A DNA stretch of 64,000 nt from Rhodovarius crocodyli (GTDB lineage Bacteria > Pseudomonadota > Alphaproteobacteria > Acetobacterales > Acetobacteraceae), in the NCBI RefSeq assembly GCF_004005855.1, contig NZ_SACL01000002.1, positions 558,001 to 622,000 on the forward strand, written 5' to 3'. Below are positions 53,759 to 63,203 of the stretch, piece by piece. The position numbers and the translations under genes were made by a program. Every line of letters begins with the position of its first letter. Position 1 is the first letter of the stretch. Below the pieces are notes generated by a model. The model searched no databases. It worked only from the letters and a program-made list of their open reading frames with translations, and had not been told where the DNA came from.

Positions 53759-54928
53759 TCAGTACTGGCAGAGCAGGAAGCCGGCGTCGGTCAGGTTCGC
53801 CTGCGCGCGGATGCTGTTGGCCTCGAAGCCCTGGCTTTCGCCCGGGTCCTGCTGCAGCTGGCGGATGCTGGGCATGGTCGCCATGAAGCGATTGCCGGGC
53901 GTGGTGCCGAGCTGGGCGTAGAACGACCCGCTGGCGCCGCTGCGGAAGGCATCGAACAGCCCAGCCTGGTTGGTGGTGTCGATCAGCGGATCGAGCGTCA
54001 GCATGCTGGCGCGGCTGATCGGAACGCCCGAGCCCACGCCGCCGGCCGCCTCCGGGTCCGGCGGCAGCGCGGTGCTGACGCCGAGATCGAAGGAGCAGGA
54101 GCGCAGCTGCGCCTTGAGGCCGAGCAGGCGGGACTTGCCACCCTGGAAGATGGGCGGCTGCTGCGCGGCGCCGGCCACCAGCAGGGTGGGGTTGGCGTTC
54201 GCGCCCTGGTCCAGCATCTGCGCCTGCAGGGAGAACACCAGCGTGCCGATGCCGCCCGTGCTGAGATCGAGCCGGGCAGTGCCGGTGGCCCCCGTGAAGC
54301 GCCAGCGGTAGCCGTCCTTCCAGAGGTAGACGGTGACCGTCTTGTACACGCTCTCATCGCTGGTCGGGCGCCACAGCACGTTGGGCGGCACCTGCACCAG
54401 CGTGCTGGTGGACAGCACGGGCGAATAGGTCTCGGCCAGGGTGGCGACGCGGCCGCTGGTGTAGTCCAGGCAGGCCGCCACGGCACCGCCACCGGGGTTG
54501 CCGGTCAGCAGCAGCGGCACGCCGCGGTAGATCTGGGCGGTGTTGGAGAAACCCACCGGCAGCGTGAGGCTGGTGGCGCTGCCCGCCGTCGCGGCCGTGG
54601 CCGCCACGCCCGTGTTGTCGATCACCTGTTCCATGGCGCAGGCCTGGAGCAGGCGGCCCCAGGAAGGCGGGGTGCCGCCGGCGCCGGTACCCCGAAGGGG
54701 CACCCTCAGCTCCAGCGTGGGCTGGAAGCTGCCCAGCGCGGGCGGCAGCACGTCCAGGCTGCCCGAAAAGCTGGGGTCCTGTACCACCTGCGCCCCGAAA
54801 CGCGCCTGGCAGTCACCCAGGATGAGATCGGCCAGCAGCGGCGAGCCCGCGATGGCGTCGGTGCCGGGCGTGGTTTCCACGCGCACGGCCACAGCCGCGA
54901 AGCGACTGCGCAGCAGAGATCCGCTCAT
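53759..54928 (-). CDS. Phage tail tube (major tail) protein
   Basis: Protein of 389 aa. It starts MSGSLLRSRFAAVAVRVETT, has the ETTPGTDA motif of tail tube proteins, and is beta-rich and Ser/Gly/Thr-rich throughout. Position between tail terminator and G/T chaperones agrees with lambda V. The extra length suggests an additional domain, as in tubes with Ig-like decorations, though none is recognised with certainty. Confidence 0.78.
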   Translation of the reverse strand: MSGSLLRSRFAAVAVRVETTPGTDAIAGSPLLADLILGDCQARFGAQVVQDPSFSGSLDVLPPALGSFQPTLELRVPLRGTGAGGTPPSWGRLLQACAMEQVIDNTGVAATAATAGSATSLTLPVGFSNTAQIYRGVPLLLTGNPGGGAVAACLDYTSGRVATLAETYSPVLSTSTLVQVPPNVLWRPTSDESVYKTVTVYLWKDGYRWRFTGATGTARLDLSTGGIGTLVFSLQAQMLDQGANANPTLLVAGAAQQPPIFQGGKSRLLGLKAQLRSCSFDLGVSTALPPDPEAAGGVGSGVPISRASMLTLDPLIDTTNQAGLFDAFRSGASGSFYAQLGTTPGNRFMATMPSIRQLQQDPGESQGFEANSIRAQANLTDAGFLLCQY

Positions 54929-54946
54929 GGGATCATTCCTCTGATG

Positions 54947-55420
54947 TTAGGGGATGCTGGTCTGGCCAGCGACGAGCCACAGCGTGGCGGCGACGGTGAT
55001 GGAGACCTCACCGAGATGGTCGGAGCTTTCTTCGACCGGGTAGGCATCGGCGCTTGAGCTGCGCACCTGGACATCCTCACAGAGCGGCAGGCCGCCCCGA
55101 TCGAGGCGCGCGCCCTCGGCCTCAATGGCGGCGATCAGGTCTGCCTCCAGCTGGGCCAGGGCATCGCTGCAGGCGACTTCCGTCGCCGCGGCGACGGGGT
55201 AGCCCACCACGGTGATGCCAACCGTCCAGAGCGTCTGATACGGCGTGGTGGTGTTGTCCGCCGCGGCGTCGCCCGTCACATCGATGCAGATCAGCGGGCG
55301 GGCCTCATCGGGCACGTCGTCGCGGCGCGCGCGCTCGATCGTGTAGCCGTCGAGCGACGCCGCATCGGCCAGGCGTGCGAGCAGCGCCTGACCCAGCGCG
55401 GTGCGGAAGGGCACAGGCAT
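54947..55420 (-). CDS. Tail terminator (minor tail U-like) protein
   Basis: Protein of 157 aa. The pattern VPFRTALGQALLARLADAAS, ICIDVTGDAAADNT, LWTVGITVVGYPVAAATEVA, QLEADLIAAIEAE and VSITVAATLWLVAG is that of gpU/tail-terminator folds, which cap the tail tube. It is inferred from pattern and from its place between head-tail adaptor and tube. Confidence 0.68.
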   Translation of the reverse strand: MPVPFRTALGQALLARLADAASLDGYTIERARRDDVPDEARPLICIDVTGDAAADNTTTPYQTLWTVGITVVGYPVAAATEVACSDALAQLEADLIAAIEAEGARLDRGGLPLCEDVQVRSSSADAYPVEESSDHLGEVSITVAATLWLVAGQTSIP

Positions 55421-55426
55421 GGGGCC

Positions 55427-55762
55427 TCACTTGGAGAGGGTGATGGTGGCCTGCGTCCGCTCGGCGTCGATCTCGACCACCGCCACCTTGCTGATCTCGG
55501 TGCCGATGCGCAGGACATCGCCCGCCAGGGGCTCATAGGGCAGATCGGCCAGGCAGAGCGTGACGTGGCGCGGGTCGGTGCTGGCCTTCCGGCTGGCACC
55601 AGGGAGGGAATAGCCCTCCGTGGGTGCCGTCCGGGTCACGCGCAGCGGCTGTTCCCCTGACGGCACGCTGCTGCGGCCGGGCGCTGCGGTGTACCAGGCC
55701 TCGACTGAGGCGTTGGGATCACGGTGCAGCGCCCGCGCCGCAGCGGCGAAGGCGTCGGACAT
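55427..55762 (-). CDS. Head-tail joining protein
   Basis: Protein of 111 aa. It has AAARALHRDPNASVEAWYTA at the N-terminus and a beta-rich end (LAGDVLRIGTEISKVAVVEI), matching the size and place of FII-like head-tail adaptors in lambda-type phages. The ATG shares one base with the stop of the decoration gene (TAATG). Confidence 0.65.
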   Translation of the reverse strand: MSDAFAAAARALHRDPNASVEAWYTAAPGRSSVPSGEQPLRVTRTAPTEGYSLPGASRKASTDPRHVTLCLADLPYEPLAGDVLRIGTEISKVAVVEIDAERTQATITLSK

Positions 55763-56109
55763 TACGCGGCCACGGCGTTCGGGCCGCCCAGCTTCACCAT
55801 CAGAGTGGTGGCGCCGGAGGCGTAATTGCCCGGACCAACCGCCCAGCCGATGCAGCGATTGCTGGTGGCCGTCGTGGTCACGTTCCCGGCCGCGTTGTCC
55901 CAGAAGACGCGCACGCCCTCATTGATGGCGGTGCCGGACACCTTGGGGAGGGTGAAAACACCCTCCGTCTCGATATCCACCGGGGAACCGGAGGCGGCGT
56001 CACGCAGCGCGACGCCGAACAGGTCACCAACCAGAACGCCCTGGCCGGAAACCACCGTGGCCGGGGCCGTGACGGTCACGGCACGGCCCTCATGGATGTA
56101 GTTCTTCAT
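55762..56109 (-). CDS. DUF2190 capsid decoration (cement) protein
   Basis: Protein of 115 aa. MKNYIHEGRAVTVTAPATVV, VVSGQGVLVGDLFGVALRDA, DIETEGVFTLPKVSGTAINE and VRVFWDNAAG are the DUF2190 family pattern. Members serve as capsid cement in place of lambda gpD. It is coupled to the head-tail gene and lies 26 nt after the capsid gene. Confidence 0.88.
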   Translation of the reverse strand: MKNYIHEGRAVTVTAPATVVSGQGVLVGDLFGVALRDAASGSPVDIETEGVFTLPKVSGTAINEGVRVFWDNAAGNVTTTATSNRCIGWAVGPGNYASGATTLMVKLGGPNAVAA

Positions 56110-56135
56110 GGTGTGAGTTCCTTCTGTGCTGCGGA

Positions 56136-58112
56136 TCAGGCGCCCTGGTTGAACCAGGCACCGCGCCAGCCGATGGCGCCCACCGCGAAGTCGTGGACCA
56201 CCTCCACCTGCATGCCGTCACGCCCCGGGATGGGGTTGTGCACGCGGATCTGCGGGGCAGACTGGCCGTTGACGTAGCCGTACACGAAGGTCGGCGCGGC
56301 ACCGGGTTCCGGGAACAGGTACCAGCGGTTGCCAGTCACGTTCGCGTCCACGATCGGCTCCAGATCCGTGTACAGCGCCACCTTGCCGGCTTCGGTCGCC
56401 ACGATCTGGCGCGTGTAGCGAAGCGCCGCACCGCGGTACGCCGAACCGGTCAGCAGAATGGACGGGCGCAGGTTCAGCTTCAGCCCGTCGAGCGAGGTGT
56501 GCTCGATGATGCCCGCATAGGCCGCGTCGAGCGTGGTTTCGCTGATCGCAGCACCGCTGGCGGCCCGATTGCCGCGCGTCGTCGCGAACAGCGTGGTGTT
56601 GCCCTCTGCCAGAGTGGGCCCGGCACCGCTGTTGGCCCCGAGCTGCGCATAGGCCATCGCATTCTCGAAGTCCGCGACGCGGCGGCCGATCATGCTGCCG
56701 AAGTCGGTGAAGGCGCCGAGATCGTCGTTCACCAGCATCTGCCGGGTGACGGCGATGGCCTTGGCATAGGTCTTCGCGGTCACGCGCTCGCGCTTCTCGG
56801 AGATCGTGCCATCCTTGATGGCACCGCCCTCGCCCAGTTCCTCAAGCGCCGGGAAATCACCGGCCGTCAGGAAGCTGTGCGCCTTGAAGTCGTTGAACGG
56901 GCGATAGGCGAAGATGCGGCGATAGCTGGGGTTGGCCAGCGCCATCCCCGCCTCCAGCATCTTGTTGCCGGCATTCTCCAGCAGCAGCGGGAAATCGCTG
57001 CTGGTGTGGAAGCTGCGCTCCAGGAAGTCCTGGCGGTCGCGGGGCGAGACGCGCTCGCCGCGGAGATGCGCCAGCTCCATCAGCATATCGCTGGGGCGCA
57101 TCCGCAGGAACTCGCGGTAGCGCATGCTCTCCTGGCCCTGGGCCAGGCCAGGCATGGTGCGCACCGCGATGGCGGTGGCCATCGCCGCACGGACCTCCGC
57201 CGGATCGTCACCCGATGCGCCGACGCGCGGGCGGGAGGAGGGGTCGGGGCCGCCGGCGACCTTCGCCCGCGCCTCCAGCTCCGCGATCAGGCGGGACTGC
57301 GCCGTTTCGACGCTGATACCCTCTTCCACCAGCTTCTCGGCCTGTTCCTGCAGGCCAAGGGTACGGCAGGCAGAGTGGATGCCGGCGATACGGCTGCGTT
57401 CGGCCTTGGCCGCCTCGGCCCGAATCGCGTCAGCGTTCGGCGCCTCATTCACGGGCGGCGTGTTGGCAGGCGGGTTGCCCGCCGGGTTGGAACCGCTCAT
57501 GCGGATATCCTCATGATGAGCCGGCGGCGCCGGCGGGGTGGGAAGGGATGCGGGGCCCGGGGCGGGCATGCCGCGCGTGCCGGAACCGGCATCCGCCGGC
57601 ACCGCCACGAAAGACAGCTCGAAGGGTTGCCACCGCAGCAGCTCGCGCAGCTCCGGCTCCTTCTTGGTCGGGTCCGGCGTCACCCGCACCTGGTCGGGCT
57701 CATAGGTGTAGCCGACCGAGATATTGCGGATGACGCCGGAGGCGATGTCACGGATGAGGCCCTGGATTTCCTCGCGTTCACCGAAGCGCAGGACCGCCTT
57801 GCCGGTACCGTTCTCCAGCCAGGCGCGCTGGACTACGCCAATCTGCGTGTCGAGACCCCAGCGCTGATGGCTGTCCAGGACCGGCGCGGCGCCGCTGCCG
57901 AGGCGGGTCATATCCACCGCGTCGTCGCTGACCACCAAGCGCTCCAGATAGTAGCGCTCGGTCCACCAGTCATAGCGGCGGACATCGGCACCCGTGGTCC
58001 ACACCACCTCAATGGTGCGCGTATCAGGGTCCCAGGTTTCCGGGGCGAAGCTGGCGTCACGACGCAGCAGATCGCCCGCAGGCGCCTTTCGCGCCTCGGT
58101 TTCGACGGCCAT
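56136..58112 (-). CDS. Prohead protease-major capsid fusion protein
   Basis: Protein of 658 aa. Residues 1-200 are an HK97-type (S78) prohead protease with catalytic His in VLDSHQRWG, Ser in GVIRNISVGY and an acidic residue in PFELSFVAVP. A Pro/Asn-rich linker and a scaffold-like coiled region (to about 300) follow. The rest is a major capsid protein (LARGE motifs such as FAYRPFNDFKAHSF, SILLTGSAYRGAALRYTRQI). GGAGGG lies before the ATG at 58112. An internal in-frame ATG at 57500, with its own ribosome site, could give a separate capsid chain of 454 aa. Confidence 0.9.
   Translation of the reverse strand: MAVETEARKAPAGDLLRRDASFAPETWDPDTRTIEVVWTTGADVRRYDWWTERYYLERLVVSDDAVDMTRLGSGAAPVLDSHQRWGLDTQIGVVQRAWLENGTGKAVLRFGEREEIQGLIRDIASGVIRNISVGYTYEPDQVRVTPDPTKKEPELRELLRWQPFELSFVAVPADAGSGTRGMPAPGPASLPTPPAPPAHHEDIRMSGSNPAGNPPANTPPVNEAPNADAIRAEAAKAERSRIAGIHSACRTLGLQEQAEKLVEEGISVETAQSRLIAELEARAKVAGGPDPSSRPRVGASGDDPAEVRAAMATAIAVRTMPGLAQGQESMRYREFLRMRPSDMLMELAHLRGERVSPRDRQDFLERSFHTSSDFPLLLENAGNKMLEAGMALANPSYRRIFAYRPFNDFKAHSFLTAGDFPALEELGEGGAIKDGTISEKRERVTAKTYAKAIAVTRQMLVNDDLGAFTDFGSMIGRRVADFENAMAYAQLGANSGAGPTLAEGNTTLFATTRGNRAASGAAISETTLDAAYAGIIEHTSLDGLKLNLRPSILLTGSAYRGAALRYTRQIVATEAGKVALYTDLEPIVDANVTGNRWYLFPEPGAAPTFVYGYVNGQSAPQIRVHNPIPGRDGMQVEVVHDFAVGAIGWRGAWFNQGA
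57498..57514 (-). promoter_or_regulatory. Internal in-frame start with ribosome site inside the capsid fusion
   Basis: On the minus strand GAGGATATCCGC directly precedes ATG (57500-57498), the first codon of MSGSNPAGN, residue 205 of the fusion, just after the protease domain. Lambda C and Nu3 use the same kind of nested start. Confidence 0.65.
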
Positions 58113-58125
58113 CAGGCCCTCCAGG

Positions 58126-59640
58126 TCAGGTGGTGGTGGTATCGTCCGGCGCGGCGCCGTCACTGCCGGCGCCGGGCGTGCTGGCGGCGCCGTTCTTCGC
58201 GGTGCGGCGTGGGTCGGAATCGAGTATCAGGCCCAGCTGGTCGGCCAGATCGTTGACGTGCCTGATGGCATCGAACACCTGGCGGGTGGTGTAGCCCCGG
58301 CCCGCATGCAGTTCCGTCAGCGGGGTCAGGCCGCCACGCGCCTCGATCAGCTCGGCCTGGGCATCCTTCAGCGGGTCAACCCAAGGGCGCTTCGGGAAGC
58401 CCCATTCGCAGCGCAGGCCGGGCACGCCGGCCGTGGCCTGCACCCTGTTCCAGGCGGGGCGCAGCAGCTGCGGCACGAGCATCAGCCACTGCCAGCGGTC
58501 CAACAGGGTCCAGAATTCCAGCTTTCCCGCGCGCATACTGCCGTAATTCGCCGTGCTCAGGTCGCCGGTCAGCTCCGCATAGGGCAGGCCGATACCGGCA
58601 GAGATCGCCAGCATTTCCCAACGAAGGTAGTCCGTCAGGCCCTGATCCCGGGGCGGAGTGACCGATACGATGTCTTCATCAAGCCCCAGGCGTTTAATGG
58701 TGCCGGGCTTGATGGTCTCGTTCAGCTCCTGCGAACCGCCGCGCCCGCTTTGCACCACCTGCTCGCCCAGGGGGGAGGCGCGCGGGGTATTGGCCGGCCC
58801 CTTGATGAAGATTGCAAGCGCCGCGGCGATCTTCTTCCGCATGCGCTCGGCGCCCAGGTAATCATCCATGTCGCGCAGGCCGAGCATGGAAGCGGCGAGC
58901 CAGGGCACACCGCGCACTTGGCCAGCACGCAAGCGCTCAAACACATGATCCACGAAGCGCGCCTCGACGCGTACCCGCTTGCCGATCGCGCCGAGCGGCG
59001 AGAGGGGGTCGCCCGGGTGTTCCAGGCGCAGGTGATAGGCGACGCGCCGCCCCCGCGCATCGAACTCCACCCCGTTGATGATCCTGCCGGAGCCGTTTCG
59101 CGACATCTCGTTATGCTGCTCATCGAGGTAGTCGCCCTCCAGCACCTGCGTGGTCCAGCCGCCCGGCGCCTTTGCATTGGGGGTCCAGATCAGCAGCGCC
59201 TCGCCGCTCTCCACCACGGTGCCGACCAGCAGATCCTGCTGGGCATAGAAGCCAAGCCCTTCCTGTTCATCCGTCGCCTCTGCCCAGTCCGACCAGGCGC
59301 TTAACGCGCGCTTGCTGGTGCGCTCGGCCGCCGTTTCGTCGGGGCGGGGCACCACGCCCGTGCCCACCATGTGGGCGGGCAGCTGGCGGCGGGCCTTCCG
59401 CGCCCAGTTGTTGTTCCGCACCAGGTCACGGCTGCGATTGCGCAGCATGGCCAAGGCAGGGCCATCCTCCGCCGCTGCCGAGCTGCCCGCCGTGCGCCAG
59501 TTCCGCGTGCTGCGGCTGACCTTGCCGGCGTCATAGCCCCGCATCGCCAGCAGGCCATCGAACTGCACGCGGGCTGCCGCTCGCCGCAGCGCCCAGCCAG
59601 GCAGCAGCGGCGCCAGCATGCGCTCCAGGAAAAGGGCCAT
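58126..59640 (-). CDS. Lambda-family phage portal protein
   Basis: Protein of 504 aa from the ATG at 59640, which shares one base with the gpW stop (TGATG). Family features are LRNRSRDLVRNNNWARKA near the N-terminus, GEALLIWTPN, PLSPLGAIGKRVRVEARFVD, LPYAELTGDLSTANYGSMRA and the aromatic WQWLMLVPQLLRPAWN end of the core. The portal forms the 12-fold DNA channel. The next gene starts 14 nt after its stop. Confidence 0.92.
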   Translation of the reverse strand: MALFLERMLAPLLPGWALRRAAARVQFDGLLAMRGYDAGKVSRSTRNWRTAGSSAAAEDGPALAMLRNRSRDLVRNNNWARKARRQLPAHMVGTGVVPRPDETAAERTSKRALSAWSDWAEATDEQEGLGFYAQQDLLVGTVVESGEALLIWTPNAKAPGGWTTQVLEGDYLDEQHNEMSRNGSGRIINGVEFDARGRRVAYHLRLEHPGDPLSPLGAIGKRVRVEARFVDHVFERLRAGQVRGVPWLAASMLGLRDMDDYLGAERMRKKIAAALAIFIKGPANTPRASPLGEQVVQSGRGGSQELNETIKPGTIKRLGLDEDIVSVTPPRDQGLTDYLRWEMLAISAGIGLPYAELTGDLSTANYGSMRAGKLEFWTLLDRWQWLMLVPQLLRPAWNRVQATAGVPGLRCEWGFPKRPWVDPLKDAQAELIEARGGLTPLTELHAGRGYTTRQVFDAIRHVNDLADQLGLILDSDPRRTAKNGAASTPGAGSDGAAPDDTTTT

Positions 59641-59876
59641 CAGTCGCGATCCCATGTGGCATAGGAAACGCCGCCCACCTGATCAGCGGGCGAGAACACG
59701 GTGGCCGGCACCGCCGAGGCGATAGCGGAACGCAGGGTCTGAAGCCTACCCAGGTCGGCATCGGCATACTTCACCATGCGGCCATCCGCGAAGCGAACCT
59801 CTGTCACCCTCTCGCCGCTGACGAGCGCCATGATGGCGCGGTCGACCGCATCCAGATCCGCGCTGGTGAAGGCCAT
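59640..59876 (-). CDS. Head-tail joining protein gpW
   Basis: Protein of 78 aa. FTSADLDAVDRAIMALVSGE, RVTEVRFADGRMVKYADADL and LGRLQTLRSAI match the gpW fold pattern (helix, hairpin, helix). Its place between terminase and portal is that of lambda W. Confidence 0.88.
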   Translation of the reverse strand: MAFTSADLDAVDRAIMALVSGERVTEVRFADGRMVKYADADLGRLQTLRSAIASAVPATVFSPADQVGGVSYATWDRD

Positions 59877-59888
59877 GTTTCTCTCCTG

Positions 59889-61901
59889 TCAGTCGAACAG
59901 TTCCTCCGCGCCTGCGAAGAAATCGTCATCCGGTTCGGTCTCTGTGATGACGCGGCTCTGCGCGTCCTCTTGTTCGGCGCGCAGGCGCTCCGCATCAGCC
60001 GAGGCCTGTGCCGCGGCTTCCGCCTGTGCCCGCAGATCGGGTGACCAGAGGGCCGACAGATCGGGCTGCGCTGCCTCCGGTGGGCCGAGACGCTGCGCCA
60101 TGAGCCCCTGCCACATCTCGTCGGTCCAACCGCTGGTGTAGTGGCGGGCCAGGGCTCTGGTGTAGACGGCCAGGTCCCAGGCCTCGTTGCGGGACGTGAT
60201 CTTGTCCCACTTGCGCTTCCCCGTTTTCGGGTCCTCAACGAACCGCTCCGCCAGAAGCTGATTCATCCAGGCAAGATCCACGATTTCCGAGAAGCGCAGC
60301 GCACCAGGCGGCCAACCCTCGGGGCCGGGGCCCTGCTCGGTCAGCTTCAGCGCGCCGGCCAGCTCGGATTTGATGTCCCAGGTGCCCACCGGCCACAGCG
60401 CGACTGTGCCAAGTTTGCGGCCTGCGAAGTCCACAGCCTGCCGCGTGGGGGTACCGAGCGGCGGCAGCTTCCAGCCCTCGCGCCCGTCCAGCGCCATCAC
60501 GCGCGGCTCGGGCCGAGCGGCATGGCGGCGGACATAAGCATAGACGTGGCTGGACATGTAACCGGTGTCCACGCCCCAGGCCTCGGGCTTCAGGTCCCGG
60601 CCCCACGCATCGCGCCAGGTCCGGTCCAGCAGCTTGTCGTGCTCGGCCCAGGTGCTGGGCTGATCGGCCGCACCCTCGATCACGCCCCAATCCACCAGCC
60701 ACTGGCCGAAGGCCTGATCGAAGCCCCACACCGCCCACTCCAGGCGGTTGCCCTGCACGTCCGTAGCCGCCATCAGGAACAGCACGCCGGCGGGAACCTG
60801 GCGCGTGGGCCAGCGATCACGGCGCAGCAGCAGCACCTCTGCCTTCGGCAGATCATATGCCTCATCCCAGGCTTCACCCAGCATCTGCTGGTGGAACACC
60901 TTCAGCTTGCCGGGGTCGGCAGCGGCCTTGTCCGAAGCCTCCGCCACATCGCGCCAGGGTGTGAAGGGCGAGTACAGGGCATTGAGGTGGTAACTGGGGC
61001 GTCGGCCGACCAGCTCTGGGACCTCATGCACCCACTCGCCCGCCGCCAGCATGTGCGCCTTATCGGCCTCGCGGTGCAGGTGACCGCAGACCTCACAGGC
61101 ATATTCCGCCCCCTCAGGCTTGCCTGGCGCCCAGATCAGCTGGGCGAGGCGCAGATGCTGGCGGTGTCTGCAGCCGAGGCACGGCACATAGAAGCGCCCC
61201 CGGCTGCCAGCTTCGTACTCCTTGGTGGCCCGGCATTTCCCCTTCACGCCGGGGGTGCTGATACCCACGATCTTCTCGCCCACCTTTCGGAAGGCGAGGG
61301 TGCGCGAGATGGCCTGATCAGCCGGGTGGCCGCGCCCGTCCGTGTCTTCCGGGTACTCGGCCAGTTCCTCCAGCACCACCAGGCGAGCGGAGCGCGACTG
61401 GAGATCCGCCGAGGAATTGGCGGAGAGCAGTTCGACCTGGGCATTGCGGGCGCCGCGCTTCACCGTGGTGGTGGAGCCGCCGCCGTCGCGGCTGGTGACA
61501 TCGGCCACCGCCTCGCGCAGCTCCGGCGAGCCGGTCAGCATCGGCTCCAGCTTGTCGCGATTGTACATCCGCATGGAGTTCTGTGAGGGCAGCACAACCA
61601 GGGCATTGGTGGGCGTCTCGTGCAGCACCTGCCCCAGGATGTTCAGCCCCATCTGCGTCTTGGCGATCTGCGCCGAGCCGAGAAACATCACCCACCGGGC
61701 CGGGTCGCGCAGCGTGCAGCGGTCCATCGGCTCGCGCAGGTACGGCACCCGGCTGGTGCGCCAGCGGCCCTGCGCCGGGCCCTCGCTGACATACCGGATG
61801 TCGTCAGCCCAAGCGCTACAGGGCCGTCGCGGATTCGGGCGCGCGCCCTTCGCCATCGTTTCCAGCAGCCACTGGCGATCGGCTTCCAGTGCCTCCTGCA
61901 T
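59889..61901 (-). CDS. Terminase large subunit, GpA family
   Basis: Protein of 670 aa. The ATPase part has GSAQIAKTQMGLN as Walker A variant typical of GpA, VVLEELAEYPED near Walker B, and the pair CLGC/CEVC of a zinc-like motif. The nuclease part follows with FLMAATDVQGNRLEWAVWGF and GVDTGYMSS. GpA enzymes cut cos DNA, so this phage probably makes cohesive ends. The ATG at 61901 is preferred to a TTG at 61940. It overlaps the small-subunit gene by 86 nt. Confidence 0.93.
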   Translation of the reverse strand: MQEALEADRQWLLETMAKGARPNPRRPCSAWADDIRYVSEGPAQGRWRTSRVPYLREPMDRCTLRDPARWVMFLGSAQIAKTQMGLNILGQVLHETPTNALVVLPSQNSMRMYNRDKLEPMLTGSPELREAVADVTSRDGGGSTTTVKRGARNAQVELLSANSSADLQSRSARLVVLEELAEYPEDTDGRGHPADQAISRTLAFRKVGEKIVGISTPGVKGKCRATKEYEAGSRGRFYVPCLGCRHRQHLRLAQLIWAPGKPEGAEYACEVCGHLHREADKAHMLAAGEWVHEVPELVGRRPSYHLNALYSPFTPWRDVAEASDKAAADPGKLKVFHQQMLGEAWDEAYDLPKAEVLLLRRDRWPTRQVPAGVLFLMAATDVQGNRLEWAVWGFDQAFGQWLVDWGVIEGAADQPSTWAEHDKLLDRTWRDAWGRDLKPEAWGVDTGYMSSHVYAYVRRHAARPEPRVMALDGREGWKLPPLGTPTRQAVDFAGRKLGTVALWPVGTWDIKSELAGALKLTEQGPGPEGWPPGALRFSEIVDLAWMNQLLAERFVEDPKTGKRKWDKITSRNEAWDLAVYTRALARHYTSGWTDEMWQGLMAQRLGPPEAAQPDLSALWSPDLRAQAEAAAQASADAERLRAEQEDAQSRVITETEPDDDFFAGAEELFD

Positions 61902-62370
61902 CGATGGTTTCCCTCGCGAATTGCTCGAAGATGTCGTCAATCAGGTCCGCGAGGCGGACCCGCTCGGCGTCGTCGGTCACGTTGTCGCGGGCCATTTCCT
62001 GCAGGCGCTCGCGCAGCTGCCGGGCGGCAGGGCCGATGACGCCGGCCACCACAGTGCGCGGAACCAGCTCACCACGCCGAGCCTGCAGCTCCATTTCCGC
62101 GCGGGCAGCATCGGCCGCCATCTTGCGGGTGCGCTCGCGCTGGAATTCGCTGTCATCCTGCGGCTGGGCGCCCAGGGTCAGCTGGCCGCCTGCGGCGGGG
62201 CCGCGCGTCTGCAAAGCAGGATCGAGGTCCCCGGCTCGGCGGCGCTTGTATTCCTCGATGTCCACTTTCTTGTCGGGGCCGACGATGCCCCAGTCATTGG
62301 CTTGGCGCGACACAGTGGACTTGTTGACGCCCAGCTCGGCCGCGATGGCCGTCATGGTCATGCGAGACAT
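61816..62370 (-). CDS. Terminase small subunit, Nu1-like
   Basis: Protein of 184 aa. The N-terminal winged-helix-like part MTAIAAELGVNKSTVSRQAN is the DNA-binding motif of Nu1-type subunits; KVDIEEYKRRRAGDLDPALQ and RKMAADAARAEMELQARRGE form a charged linker and coiled coil that should bind the large subunit at its C-terminus. An in-frame start 39 nt upstream is less likely. Confidence 0.82.
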   Translation of the reverse strand: MSRMTMTAIAAELGVNKSTVSRQANDWGIVGPDKKVDIEEYKRRRAGDLDPALQTRGPAAGGQLTLGAQPQDDSEFQRERTRKMAADAARAEMELQARRGELVPRTVVAGVIGPAARQLRERLQEMARDNVTDDAERVRLADLIDDIFEQFARETIDAGGTGSRSPVAAGNDGEGRAPESATAL

Positions 62371-62615
62371 GGTGTTGCCTTGTTGTGCAACGGGTTGCGG
62401 GCGTTGCACCCTCCCGGCAACGGGGCACTAGCGAACGCGCGCGCGACTGCGCCCCGTATAGACGAGGCGCCAGGAGGGACCCGCGATTTCGGGGGCGGAG
62501 GGTGGGCGGTCACATGGCCAACCTCCCTCCAGAAATGACAACGCCCGGCAGCCTGTTGGCGTCCGGGCGCAAATATCAACGATGGTGCTTTGATAGGCTG
62601 AAAGGGCACTCGGGG
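62371..62615. other. Intergenic region before the terminase genes, possible cos
   Basis: The 245 nt contain GTTG/CAAC repeats in opposite orientations (GTTGTGCAAC and GCAACGGGTTGC near 62383-62400) and a 7-bp CGCCCGG/CCGGGCG dyad at 62542-62569. In lambda the cos site lies just before the small-subunit gene; placing cos here is an inference from position. Confidence 0.4.
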
Positions 62616-63203
62616 TCAAGCGGCGAAATCGGCATCAGGAAGAGGGTCAATCCACCTCGCCTGCTCGGCATACCAGAACAGGCTGAGCTGGAGCTTCCGC
62701 AGGGCCGTCATGCGGTGGATGCCATGGCGCACGCCATACTGCTTGCAGCCGAGGTTATCGGCGCAGATGCCCAGCGTGATCTGGCGGAATGTCAGGCCCT
62801 TCACCGCCTCGGCCTTGGCCCACTCCGACCAGGGACGGAAGCGCTCGACATAGGCGCTCCGCATGTGAGAGGGCCAGTCATCAGCATCGCTGCCGGTGAT
62901 GCGCTCGTCATACCGTGCGACCACATTACCGATGATGCCCGCCGTGGTGGCATAGACCATCTCGGCAATCTCTCGCCCTGCCCTGCATTGCTCCGGCCGC
63001 AGCAGCCCAGCGTCCAGCATCATGACCAGCACGTCACGCTGCAGGGGGCGAGGGTCAGCGACTGCGGGACGAGAAGCACGCTGTTCCTCGACCGCAGCCT
63101 GATGTCCCGCCCGAGCGGCTTCGGCCTGTTCGTCCGTGGTGACGTAGGCCAAGCCTTGCACGGTGTGCGACATTTCGGCTTGTCCCCTCGCTGTCCCCTT
63201 CAT
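62616..63203 (-). CDS. Phage protein of unknown function
   Basis: Protein of 195 aa with AGGAG just before the ATG. It is mostly helical, with a conserved-looking core (GLTFRQITLGICADNLGC, then VRHGIHRMTALRKLQLSLFW). Its place just before the terminase genes is where late gene regulators often stand, but no regulator family was recognised. Its first codons include two copies of the GTCCCCT repeat. Confidence 0.65.
   Translation of the reverse strand: MKGTARGQAEMSHTVQGLAYVTTDEQAEAARAGHQAAVEEQRASRPAVADPRPLQRDVLVMMLDAGLLRPEQCRAGREIAEMVYATTAGIIGNVVARYDERITGSDADDWPSHMRSAYVERFRPWSEWAKAEAVKGLTFRQITLGICADNLGCKQYGVRHGIHRMTALRKLQLSLFWYAEQARWIDPLPDADFAA

Noticed and set aside
56193-58256. 687-aa open frame on the plus strand
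   Set aside because: Antisense to the protease-capsid fusion, with no recognisable domain.
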